Positions 54,804 to 63,511 of a DNA stretch of 64,000 nt are shown in pieces. The DNA comes from Nocardioides marmoriginsengisoli. Its GTDB lineage: Bacteria > Actinomycetota > Actinomycetes > Propionibacteriales > Nocardioidaceae. The first letter of the stretch is position 1. Each line of letters starts with the position of its first letter. The stretch is taken from contig NZ_RJSE01000007.1 of the NCBI RefSeq assembly GCF_003725695.1, forward strand, positions 694,835-758,834, in the 5' to 3' direction. Both the position numbers and the translations under genes were made by a program. The notes under the pieces are model-generated. The model was not told where the DNA came from. It made no database searches and saw only the letters and a program-made list of their open reading frames with translations.

Positions 54804-56039
54804 GTGACAGACAGCATCACCTGGCCGAATCCGTCTTTTCCCGGACCGACCTGGACCTCACACCAGTTCATCGACGACGTGGTCATGGACGACCAGCTCA
54901 AGCACCACATCAGCATGATGTTCTACGGCATGTCCGACCTCGGCGAGTGCCTCGAGGTCGCCCGCACGATCCGGCTGCACGACGAGGAGAGCTGGGTCTC
55001 CTCGTGGAGCGCGATGGCCCGGACGCTGCAGGGCCGCGCCGAGGACTCCGAGCGGAACGGGCACCGGATCTCGGCAGGTGACCAGTACCTGCGCGCCTCG
55101 ACCTACTGGCGGGCCTCGCTGATGCACTTCACCGAGCCGGAGGACCCGCGCACCCGGGAGTACGCGCTGACCAGCTACGCCTGCTACGACAAGTACCTGG
55201 AGCTGTCCGGCTACCCCGGCGAGCGGCTGGAGATCCCCTACGAGGACAGCTTCCTGCCGGCGTACCTGTACCGGAGCCCGCACGCGACCGGACCGGCACC
55301 ACTGATCATCTTCCACCAGGGGCGCGACGCCTGGCCCGAGGACACCCGCTGGGTCTACGACAACGCGATCCGGCGCGGCTACCACTGCCTGGCCGTCCAA
55401 GGGCCGGGGCAGGGAATGGCGCTCCGGGTGAACAACCTGCCGTTCCGCTACGACTGGGAGAACGTGATCACCCCGGTCGTCGATTTCGCGCTTGAGCTGG
55501 ACGGCATCGACCCCGAGCGGCTCGCGCTGATGGGGCTCAGCTTCGGCGGCTACCTGGCTCCCCGGGCCGCCGTCTTCGAGAAGCGGATCAAGCTGCTGAT
55601 CGCCGATCCCGGCGTCCTCGACTGGGGCGGCTCGATCCGGCAGAACCTGGGTGCCGAGCTCTCCGCGGCGTTCGACCAGGGACCGGAGGCCTACAACGCG
55701 GCCTCGGCACGCGCCCAGGAGGTGAGCCCGCTGCACGCCTGGGGGATCCGGGACTTCCTCTGGAAGCACGGCGTGGACAACCCGTACGACCTCACCGTCG
55801 AGCTCGACAAGTGCGACCTCACCGGCATCGCGGACCAGATCGAGTGCCCCACGCTGATCATGGACGGCGTCACCGAGCTCTTCTCCGTCGGCGAGGGCCA
55901 GAAGCTCTTCGAGGCGCTGACCTGCGAGAAGGAGTACCTCGTCCTCGACGAGAGCACCACCGCGCAGCTGCACTGCCAGAACGGTGCCAACGCCACCGCG
56001 GCCGAGTCCCTCTACGCCTGGATCGACGGCCGGCTCTAG
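54804..56039 (+). CDS. Alpha/beta hydrolase (2,6-dihydroxypseudooxynicotine hydrolase/FrsA-like)
   Basis: The 411-residue protein has an N-terminal helical domain of about 150 residues, then an alpha/beta hydrolase core with 'PLIIFHQGRDAW' and the nucleophile Ser246 in GLSFGGYLAPR; a late Asp (IMDGVTELF) and His (QLHCQNG) complete a triad. The layout matches the C-C bond hydrolase of nicotine catabolism. GTG start after AGGAGAG. The reaction here could be C-C or ester cleavage. Confidence 0.85.
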   Translation: MTDSITWPNPSFPGPTWTSHQFIDDVVMDDQLKHHISMMFYGMSDLGECLEVARTIRLHDEESWVSSWSAMARTLQGRAEDSERNGHRISAGDQYLRASTYWRASLMHFTEPEDPRTREYALTSYACYDKYLELSGYPGERLEIPYEDSFLPAYLYRSPHATGPAPLIIFHQGRDAWPEDTRWVYDNAIRRGYHCLAVQGPGQGMALRVNNLPFRYDWENVITPVVDFALELDGIDPERLALMGLSFGGYLAPRAAVFEKRIKLLIADPGVLDWGGSIRQNLGAELSAAFDQGPEAYNAASARAQEVSPLHAWGIRDFLWKHGVDNPYDLTVELDKCDLTGIADQIECPTLIMDGVTELFSVGEGQKLFEALTCEKEYLVLDESTTAQLHCQNGANATAAESLYAWIDGRL

Positions 56040-56086
56040 CCGTCCCGGAACACCGCCACACCCACCCACGAGAACAGGAACAGCAG

Positions 56087-57577
56087 ATGAGGAATGTCAG
56101 CACGCGCATGGCAGCGGTCGCAGGACTCTGCTGTCTTCTCCTGGCCACGGCCTGTACGACGGACGGTTCCGGGACCTCCGACTCCAAGCCTGACGGAGGA
56201 GACAGCGGACCCGGCATCGCCGAGTCCTTCGACAGCCGGTTCACCGGCAACGAGGAGTTCTGCCGCCCGGCGGCGGATGCGCCCGACGAGGCACCGAAGG
56301 CCACCGCCCCGGGCATCACCGCCGACGAGGTGGTGATCGCGAACATCCGGCTCAAGATCGAGGACCTGGAGAAGGTCGGGTTCGCCTTCGACAACGGCGA
56401 CCAGGCCGACCAGGCCCAGGTGTTCGTCGACTACATCAACGACAAGTGCGGCGGCATCAACGGCCGCAAGCTCAAGCTGGAGACGATCGCCCAACCGGTG
56501 CCCGGCTTCGGCGGTGACCCGGAGGTCGAGGCGCAGCAGACCTGCACCAAGGTCGCCGACGAGCTGCACGCGGTCGTCGCGTTCTCCTACAGCGGCGTCG
56601 GCAATCCCCTCGCCAGCTGCCTGAGCGGGCCGAAGAAGACCGGCTTCGTGACGACGTACGACCTCGGCAAGCGCGACTTCGCCCAGGCCGACGGCCGGCT
56701 GTTCTCGGTGAACCACTCGCCGGAGAACATCCTCAAGTACGCGGCGCTGGAGATGGTCGACGAGCTGAAGGGCAAGAAGGTCGGCGTCGTCTACGGCGAC
56801 CAGGACCCGAACGGCCAGGTGGTCCAGGAGGGTCTGGTCGCCACGCTGGAGGACGAGGGCGTGGACGTGGCCCGGGTCGACGCGCTCGGCTGCGCGGACG
56901 GCAAGTGCACCGAGGGCCTGATCCCCTCGGTACAGGGCATGCGCTCCGACAAGGTCGACGTGGTCTTCCCGCTGCTGGACACGATCAACCTGCCGACCTA
57001 CCTTCGCGAGATGGTCACCCAGGGCTTCAAGCCGGGCGATGTGCAGTTCGTGAACTCCAGCTTCATGGCCCAGGACAGCGAGCTGGTCACCGGCAAGATG
57101 GTCGAGTTCGGCGGCAAGGAGGCCGGTGAGCTGTACGACGGCGCCACCATCTGGTCCGGCAGCCGGGCCGGCGAGCACCGGATCGACGGGTTCGAGCCGG
57201 ACCCGTTCGTCGCCATGTGCAACGAGACCTACGCCGCGAACAGCACCAAGGTGACCAAGCCCTACGACCAGTACGAGGACGAGGACAACCGCCGCGCCAG
57301 CAGCGTCGCTTCGCACTGCGCCGGGGTGCGGATGCTCGCCCGGGCGATCGAGGCAGCCGGTGCCAACCCGACCCGCGAGGACATCTACGAGGTGCTCGGG
57401 AACTTCGGGAAGTTCGACCACGGCGAGGGGCTGCCGGCCAGCTTCCGTCCCGGCAAGCCGACCGGACCGGACGCGGTCGTGCGGGAGAAGTTCTCCTTCC
57501 CGTGCAAGCTGAAGGTGAGCAACGCGGTCGGCCACTGCATCGAGCCGGTCAGCGACTTCCTGCCGCTGCCCGACTGA
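56087..57577 (+). CDS. Liv-type substrate-binding lipoprotein
   Basis: The 496-residue receptor is unusually long. It has a signal peptide with lipobox LATAC near residue 20, a Gly/Asp/Ser linker and the binding fold from about residue 85 ('YINDKCGGINGRKLKLETIA'). Several Cys (CGGING, TCTKVADELH, CADGKCTEG) may form disulfides. It is the receptor of the fused importer immediately downstream. Confidence 0.9.
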   Translation: MRNVSTRMAAVAGLCCLLLATACTTDGSGTSDSKPDGGDSGPGIAESFDSRFTGNEEFCRPAADAPDEAPKATAPGITADEVVIANIRLKIEDLEKVGFAFDNGDQADQAQVFVDYINDKCGGINGRKLKLETIAQPVPGFGGDPEVEAQQTCTKVADELHAVVAFSYSGVGNPLASCLSGPKKTGFVTTYDLGKRDFAQADGRLFSVNHSPENILKYAALEMVDELKGKKVGVVYGDQDPNGQVVQEGLVATLEDEGVDVARVDALGCADGKCTEGLIPSVQGMRSDKVDVVFPLLDTINLPTYLREMVTQGFKPGDVQFVNSSFMAQDSELVTGKMVEFGGKEAGELYDGATIWSGSRAGEHRIDGFEPDPFVAMCNETYAANSTKVTKPYDQYEDEDNRRASSVASHCAGVRMLARAIEAAGANPTREDIYEVLGNFGKFDHGEGLPASFRPGKPTGPDAVVREKFSFPCKLKVSNAVGHCIEPVSDFLPLPD

Positions 57578-57622
57578 TCCCCTGACGAGCTTCTCGACCA
57601 CGACGAAGGAACGCACCTGCTC

Positions 57623-59851
57623 ATGGACAACGAGACCCTGGCACCTCCGGAACCGCCCTCCGCGGCATCGTCGCTGACCGCGACCGTGCTCGCCGAGGAG
57701 GCCGACCGGAAGGCCGCCGCGGCCGACCGGAGTGCACCGGTGCTGATGCCGGACGACCTGCTCCCCGGAGTCGGTGCCAGCAGTCTCGGTCTGCGAGCGA
57801 CGTTGCGTCGCGGTGGCTGGGTGACGATCACCCTCGCCGTCCTCCTCGTCGTGGTCGAGCAGCTCAGCCGGGAGGCGACCAACGTCCTCGGCCCGGACAT
57901 CCAGAGCTGGTTCGGCATCAGCGACACCAAGCTGATCGGACTGGCATCGTTCGGCGGTCTCGCCCTCATCATGGGCGCGATCCCGATCGCGGCGCTCGCG
58001 GACCGGCTGCCGCGCAACCGGATCGTCGCCGTCTCCGGCATCTTCGGCGCGCTGTCGCTGATCGGTGCCGGCCTGGCCCAGAACACCTTCCACCTGTTCC
58101 TGGCCTTCACCCTGCTGGGGGCGGCGACGGCGTACTCGAACCCGGTCTTCGGCTCGCTGATCGCGGATGCCTACCCGATCGAGGGTCGCGGCCGGATGTT
58201 CTCCCTGCATGCGACCGCGACCCCGCTCGGGCTGGCGCTGGGCCCGTTCGTGGCCGGCACTATCGCGAACCTCGCCGGCGGGCCGGAGGGCTGGCGCTGG
58301 GGCTACCTGGCCCTGGCCGCTCCACTGGCCGTGCTGGCGCTCGCCGCCGCGTTCTTCCTGCCGGAACCGCCGCGCGGGCAGTTCGAGCAGACCGCGGTCC
58401 TGGGCGGGGTGATGGAGCAGAAGGTGCGCCCGGAGCTGCCGGTGACGATCTCGATCGCCTACCAGCGGCTGCGCAAGGTGAAGACGTTCTACTTCATGTG
58501 CATGGGCATCGGGGCGCTCGGGCTGGCGCTGATCACGGTGCCGCTGCAGCTCTCCTTGCTGCTCGAGGACGAGTACGGCTACGGGCCATTCACCCGCGGC
58601 TGGATCCTCTCGCTGGCGCAGATCCCGACGATCGTGGCGATGTTCGTCGCCGGCGCCGCCTTCGACCGGATCTACCGGGTCACGCCGGAGCGGACCGTCC
58701 GGCTGGCCGGGTCGATGATCATCGCGTTCGGCGTCATCCTGGTCATCGGCCTGCAGTTCCACCCGATCGTGCTGCTGATCGGCTTCTACGGTCTTGCCTG
58801 CGCCTGCACCGGGGGAGCGCTGGTGGTGATCAACCCACTGGTCGCCTCGGTGGCGCCGTACCGGTTGCGCGGTCAGGCGTTCGCGATCGTGCCGGTCTTC
58901 ACCTTCCTGATGGGAGGCTTCATCGGCGCCCTCGGCGCCGGCGCCGTCTCCGACGCGTACGGCGAGCGGGTCGCCCTGACCGTCATCGTGCCGATCTCCG
59001 CGATCGCCGGCGGGCTGCTCTTCCGCTACGGCGCCCGGTTCCTCAAGGCGGACATCTCGCGTGCCGTCGAGGAGATGCTCGAGGAGCGGGCCGAGACGGA
59101 GCGGATGCGCGCCAACCCCGACGACATCCCCGCGCTGCAGGTGCGCAACCTCGACTTCAGCTACGGCCCGGTCCAGATCCTCTTCGACGTCAACCTGGAC
59201 GTCCGGCGCGGCGAGGTGCTCGCCCTGCTCGGTACCAACGGTGCCGGCAAGTCCACGCTGCTCCGGGTGATCAGCGGACTCGGCATCCCCGACCGCGGCG
59301 TGGTCCGGCTGCACGGACAGTCGCTGACCTACTCCGAGGCGGAGGTGCGCTTCAAGGCCGGGGTGGTCCAGCTGCGCGGCGGCGCCGGCTGCTTCGGCCA
59401 GCTCACCGTCGCGGAGAACCTGCGCGCCGCGATGCTCTCCGCCGGGCTCACCCCGGCCGAGCGGGAGCGTCGTACCGAACGCGCCTACGAGCGCTTCCCG
59501 GCTCTCCGGGAGGCCGAGCGCACCTTGGCCGGCGACCTCTCCGGCGGTCAGCAGCAGATGCTCGCTCTGGCGATGACGCTGCTGCACGACCCGGAGCTGC
59601 TGATCATCGACGAGCTCTCGCTGGGGCTGGCCCCGGTGGTGGTCCAGGAGCTGCTCGAGGTGCTCAACGGCCTGCGTGCCGAGGGGATGACGATGATCAT
59701 CGTGGAGCAGTCGCTCAACCTCGCGCTCGCCTTCGCCGACCGGGCCGTCTTCATGGAGAAGGGCCGGATCATGTTCGAGGGCCCGGCCGACGAGCTGGCC
59801 GAGCGCGACGACCTGGTCCGTGCCGTGTTCCTCGGAAACGATCGGAGCTGA
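57623..59851 (+). CDS. MFS-type membrane domain fused to a LivF-like ABC ATPase
   Basis: The 742-residue protein has about 60 polar N-terminal residues, an MFS-like region of about 12 helices (65-460; motif-A-like loop AALADRLPRNRIVA), a Glu/Arg linker and a LivF-type ATPase from about 503 (Walker A GTNGAGKS near 537, LSGGQQQM near 639, Walker B LLIIDELSLGL near 659). No stop or frameshift separates the parts. It replaces the LivF of this importer. What the MFS part transports is unknown; it could couple secondary and primary transport or act as anchor or sensor. Confidence 0.92.
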   Translation: MDNETLAPPEPPSAASSLTATVLAEEADRKAAAADRSAPVLMPDDLLPGVGASSLGLRATLRRGGWVTITLAVLLVVVEQLSREATNVLGPDIQSWFGISDTKLIGLASFGGLALIMGAIPIAALADRLPRNRIVAVSGIFGALSLIGAGLAQNTFHLFLAFTLLGAATAYSNPVFGSLIADAYPIEGRGRMFSLHATATPLGLALGPFVAGTIANLAGGPEGWRWGYLALAAPLAVLALAAAFFLPEPPRGQFEQTAVLGGVMEQKVRPELPVTISIAYQRLRKVKTFYFMCMGIGALGLALITVPLQLSLLLEDEYGYGPFTRGWILSLAQIPTIVAMFVAGAAFDRIYRVTPERTVRLAGSMIIAFGVILVIGLQFHPIVLLIGFYGLACACTGGALVVINPLVASVAPYRLRGQAFAIVPVFTFLMGGFIGALGAGAVSDAYGERVALTVIVPISAIAGGLLFRYGARFLKADISRAVEEMLEERAETERMRANPDDIPALQVRNLDFSYGPVQILFDVNLDVRRGEVLALLGTNGAGKSTLLRVISGLGIPDRGVVRLHGQSLTYSEAEVRFKAGVVQLRGGAGCFGQLTVAENLRAAMLSAGLTPAERERRTERAYERFPALREAERTLAGDLSGGQQQMLALAMTLLHDPELLIIDELSLGLAPVVVQELLEVLNGLRAEGMTMIIVEQSLNLALAFADRAVFMEKGRIMFEGPADELAERDDLVRAVFLGNDRS

Positions 59852-59852
59852 C

Positions 59853-62705
59853 GTGAATCCGCTCTTCGTCACCGTCACCCAGCAGACCGTCGTCAACGGC
59901 GTGGTCCTCGGGCTGGTGTACGCGATCCTGGCCGCCGGGTTCGTGCTGATCTACCGCTCCACCGGCGTCCTCAACTTCGCCCAGGGCGAGATCGGTGCCT
60001 TCGGGGTGGCCATCTTCACCCTGCTCGCGGCCGGCTTCGGGGTGCCCTACTGGCCCGCGTTCGTGCTCGCCGTGGCGTCCGCCTGCCTGGTCGGACTGGT
60101 GATCGAGACCACCGTGGTCAGACGGCTGTCGTCGGCATCCAAGCTGGTGCTGCTGATCGGCACCATCGGAGTCGCGCAGCTGCTGGTGGTGGCCCGGGTC
60201 TCGCTGCCCGAGCGCGGTGCGAGCAAGGCGTTCCCGATGCCGTTCGACCTGCGCTGGCAGTTCGGCGACGTCCAGATCGTCGGCCGCGACGTGCTGATCC
60301 TGATCGTCGCGCCGCTGACCATCCTGGCGCTGGCTCTGTTCCTGACCCGCACCCGCTGGGGCCTGATGGTCCGGGCCAGCGCCGGCAACCCGGACACCGC
60401 CCGGGTCTTCGGGATCAGCGTCAAGCGGACCTCCACCATCGTCTGGATGATCGCCGCGGGTTTCGCCGCGGTGACCGCGATCCTGATCGCCCCGATCCAG
60501 GGCATCACCCCGGGCAGCATCGTCGGTTCGGGTGCGGCCGCGCTCGGGCCCGGCCTGATGGTGCGCGCGCTGGTGGTCGCCCTGATCGCCCGGCTGAGCT
60601 CGCTGCCGATGACCCTGGTCGGCGGGCTGCTGGTCGGCGTCGCGGAGTCGATCGCCCGGGCCAGCGTGGACTCCCGCAACGGCGCCATCGTGGACGTCTG
60701 GTTGCTGCTCGCCGCGATCGTGCTGGTGCTCTTCTGGGTCCGGGGCCGCGGCGGCGACAACTCCTTCGCGCTGGCCGTGAAGCTGCAGAGCGTCCCGGAG
60801 CGGCTCCGCCGGGTCTGGTACGTCCGGCACGCCAACCTGTTCGGCTTCGCGCTGCTCTTCGCGCTGCTGGCGGTGGTCCCGTTCGTGTTCAGCTCGCCGG
60901 GCGACACGGTCGCCTGGACCGACGTCCTGGTGTTCGCGATGATGGCGCTGCCGTTGTCGATGCTGACCGGCTGGGCAGGTCAGTTCACCCTGGGTCAGTT
61001 CGCCTTCGTCGGGCTCGGCGCCGGGGTGATGGTGATGACCACGCACGGCACCTCGTTCCCGTTCCTGCCGAACTTCGGACTGGCACTGCCCTGGTGGCAG
61101 GCGGCCGCGTTCGCGACCGCGATCGGCGGCGTGGCGGCGCTGCTGATCGGTGTCTCGGCGCTCCGGGTGAAGGGGCTCTTCCTGGCGGTGATCACGCTGG
61201 CGTTCGCGGTCGCGTCGTCCACCTGGATCTTCCGGCAGGCGTGGTTCACCGGCTCCGAGTTCGAGAACAAGACGCCGTACATGGAGGGACCCCGGCTCGG
61301 CGGCATCGACCTGGCGTCGGGGCGGGCGTTCTACTTCCTCTGCCTGGCGACCCTCGCGGTGCTGGTCGGCATCCTGATCCGGATCCGGCGCAGCGGGATC
61401 GGCCGCTCGATGATCGCCGTCAGCGACAACGAGGAGATGGCCGCGGCCGCGACCGTCTCACCGACCCGGATGAAGCTGATGGCGTTCGGCATCGCCGGAG
61501 CAATGGCCTCGTTGGCCGGCTGCTTCTTCGTGACCCTGCGGGTGCAGATCACCCCGTCGTCCACCTTCGACCCGGACGGCTCGGTGCTGCTCGTCTCCAC
61601 CGCGATCATCGGCGGCATCGGCTCGGTGGCCGGCCCGATCGTCGGTGCGCTGTTCACCCGCGGTCTCCCCGCGCTCTTCGGGGACGTCCAGGAGGTCCAG
61701 CTGCTCACCAGCGGTATCGGTCTCCTGGTGCTGCTGATGTACTTCCCGGGCGGGCTGATGCAGATCGTGCACGGCATCCGCAGCCTCGTGCTCGGGGCGG
61801 CTGAACGTCGCCTCGACCGGGAGGACGCGGAGGAGGTCGTGGCGGCGCCGGTCCAGGTGGTCGAGCACCAGCGGATCGCCGCGCCGGCGCCGGACGAACC
61901 CTGGCTGGCGGTCCGCGACCTCAGCGTCCGGTTCGGCGGCAACCAGGCGGTCGACCGGGTCAGCCTGGAGGTGTGGCCCGGGGAGCTGGTCGGGCTGATC
62001 GGCACCAACGGGGCCGGCAAGTCCACCCTGATGAACGCGATCAGCGGCTTCGTGCCGTCCACCGGCGGTGTCCAGGTGCTCGGCCAGGACGTGAGCCGGC
62101 TGGCTCCGCACCGCCGTCACCGGGTCGGGCTGGGCCGCGGGTTCCAGGCCGCCCGGCTCTACCCGAACCTGTCGGTGCGGGAGACCGTGCTGGTCGCCCT
62201 GGAGGCGCGCGAGCGCACGGACCTGCTCACCGCGGTCACCGGGCTGCCCCCGGCGCCGGGGCGGGAGCGCCGCAAGCGGACGGCCGCGGACGACCTGATC
62301 GGCTTCCTCGGCCTCGGCCGGTACGCCGACGAGCTCACCTGCAACCTGTCCACGGGGACCCGGCGGATCGTCGAGCTGGCCTGCCTGCTGGCCGCGGACG
62401 CGAAGGTGCTGATGCTCGACGAGCCGACCGGCGGTGTCGCGCAGAAGGAGACCGAGGCGTTCGGCCCGTTGCTGCGCCGGATCCAGCAGGAGCTCGGTGC
62501 CGCGATGGTGGTGATCGAGCACGACATGCCGCTGGTGATGAGCATCTCCGATCGGATCTACTGCCTGGAGGCGGGCAAGGTGATCGCGTGCGGCGACCCG
62601 GAGACGATCCGGAACACCCCGGCCGTGATCGCGTCGTACCTGGGCACCGACGAGCGCGCGATCCAGCGTTCCGACACCGGCGTCACCGCCGCGATGACCA
62701 CCTGA
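59853..62705 (+). CDS. LivH-LivM-LivG fusion (two permeases plus ATPase)
   Basis: The 950-residue protein consists of LivH (about 1-290, with 'TGVLNFAQGEIGAFGVAIF'), LivM (about 322-646, 'MLTGWAGQFTLGQFAFVGLG') and a LivG ATPase (from about 684; Walker A GTNGAGKS near 716, signature LSTGTRRIVEL, Walker B LMLDEPTGGV). Start GTG 59853 lies one base after the upstream stop. It should pair with the MFS-LivF fusion and the lipoprotein at 56087 to form a two-polypeptide importer. LSTGT differs slightly from the usual LivG signature. Confidence 0.92.
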   Translation: MNPLFVTVTQQTVVNGVVLGLVYAILAAGFVLIYRSTGVLNFAQGEIGAFGVAIFTLLAAGFGVPYWPAFVLAVASACLVGLVIETTVVRRLSSASKLVLLIGTIGVAQLLVVARVSLPERGASKAFPMPFDLRWQFGDVQIVGRDVLILIVAPLTILALALFLTRTRWGLMVRASAGNPDTARVFGISVKRTSTIVWMIAAGFAAVTAILIAPIQGITPGSIVGSGAAALGPGLMVRALVVALIARLSSLPMTLVGGLLVGVAESIARASVDSRNGAIVDVWLLLAAIVLVLFWVRGRGGDNSFALAVKLQSVPERLRRVWYVRHANLFGFALLFALLAVVPFVFSSPGDTVAWTDVLVFAMMALPLSMLTGWAGQFTLGQFAFVGLGAGVMVMTTHGTSFPFLPNFGLALPWWQAAAFATAIGGVAALLIGVSALRVKGLFLAVITLAFAVASSTWIFRQAWFTGSEFENKTPYMEGPRLGGIDLASGRAFYFLCLATLAVLVGILIRIRRSGIGRSMIAVSDNEEMAAAATVSPTRMKLMAFGIAGAMASLAGCFFVTLRVQITPSSTFDPDGSVLLVSTAIIGGIGSVAGPIVGALFTRGLPALFGDVQEVQLLTSGIGLLVLLMYFPGGLMQIVHGIRSLVLGAAERRLDREDAEEVVAAPVQVVEHQRIAAPAPDEPWLAVRDLSVRFGGNQAVDRVSLEVWPGELVGLIGTNGAGKSTLMNAISGFVPSTGGVQVLGQDVSRLAPHRRHRVGLGRGFQAARLYPNLSVRETVLVALEARERTDLLTAVTGLPPAPGRERRKRTAADDLIGFLGLGRYADELTCNLSTGTRRIVELACLLAADAKVLMLDEPTGGVAQKETEAFGPLLRRIQQELGAAMVVIEHDMPLVMSISDRIYCLEAGKVIACGDPETIRNTPAVIASYLGTDERAIQRSDTGVTAAMTT

Positions 62706-62731
62706 CAGCGACAGCGAGGAGTAGGAAACCC

Positions 62732-63484
62732 ATGGCACAGTCCCAGCAGCTCGACGGCAAGGTCGCGATCGTGACCGGCGCCAGCTCCGGCATCGGCGCG
62801 GAGATCGCCCGGGCGTTCGGCGCCGCCGGCGCAGCGGTCGTCCTGGTCGGCCGGTCCGAGGAGCGGCTTGCCGAGACCCGGGCGGCCGTCGAGGCCGAAG
62901 GTGCTCGCGCGGTGACGGTCGCCGCGGACATCTGCGCCGCGGAGGCGCCCGACCAGATCGTGGCGCAGGCGCTGGAGGCGTTCGGCCGGATCGATGTCGT
63001 GGTCCACGCCGCCGGGGTCTACCGCCCGGGCGCGCTGGGCCAGATCACCGATGCCGACTTCGACGCGCACTGGGAGACCAACACCCGGGCACCGTTCCGG
63101 CTGACCCGCGCGGTCAGGCCGCACCTGGGGGAGGGCGCCGCCGTGATCTTCCTGTCGTCAGCCTCCGGGCACGTGGGCTCGGCGGGCGACATCGCCTACT
63201 GCGCGTCCAAGGGCGGTGTCGAGCTGATGGTGAAGGCGTTCGCCGCCGAGCTCGCCCCGGAGGGCGTCCGGGTGAACGCGGTAGCCCCCGGCACCGTGCA
63301 CAGTCCGATGAACGCGCACCTGCTCACCCCGGAGATCACCGAGGAGTGGCTCGCCTTCACCCCGGCCGGCCGGTTCGGCGAGGTCGGCGACATCAGCCCG
63401 GCCGTGGTCTTCCTGGCCTCCGACGCTGCCGCCTACATCCACGGCGTCAGCCTGGTGATCGACGGTGGTCTCGTTGCCCAGTGA
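62732..63484 (+). CDS. SDR family oxidoreductase
   Basis: The 250-residue classical SDR starts at ATG after GAGGAGTAGG. It has '[20 protein letters not shown]', VHAAGVY, and the catalytic Ser in FLSSASG with YCASK. It probably closes the operon that includes the fused importer. Its stop lies within a run of 12-base repeats that leads into pdxS. Confidence 0.9.
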   Translation: MAQSQQLDGKVAIVTGASSGIGAEIARAFGAAGAAVVLVGRSEERLAETRAAVEAEGARAVTVAADICAAEAPDQIVAQALEAFGRIDVVVHAAGVYRPGALGQITDADFDAHWETNTRAPFRLTRAVRPHLGEGAAVIFLSSASGHVGSAGDIAYCASKGGVELMVKAFAAELAPEGVRVNAVAPGTVHSPMNAHLLTPEITEEWLAFTPAGRFGEVGDISPAVVFLASDAAAYIHGVSLVIDGGLVAQ

Positions 63485-63511
63485 GATGCCCAGTGAGGTG
63501 CCCGGTGACGT
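63476..63511 (+). repeat. Three tandem imperfect 12-base repeats at the SDR/pdxS junction
   Basis: GCCCAGTGAGAT, GCCCAGTGAGGT and GCCCGGTGACGT follow one another without gap. They contain the SDR stop and the pdxS ATG and encode the variable start MPSEVPGD. The unit is four codons long, so copy changes keep frame. Confidence 0.75.

Noticed and set aside
56036..59896. 1286-codon open frame on the - strand
   Set aside because: It runs antisense to the binding protein and the MFS-ABC fusion, both with strong motifs; the composition is Asp/Arg/His/Leu-rich and shadow-like.
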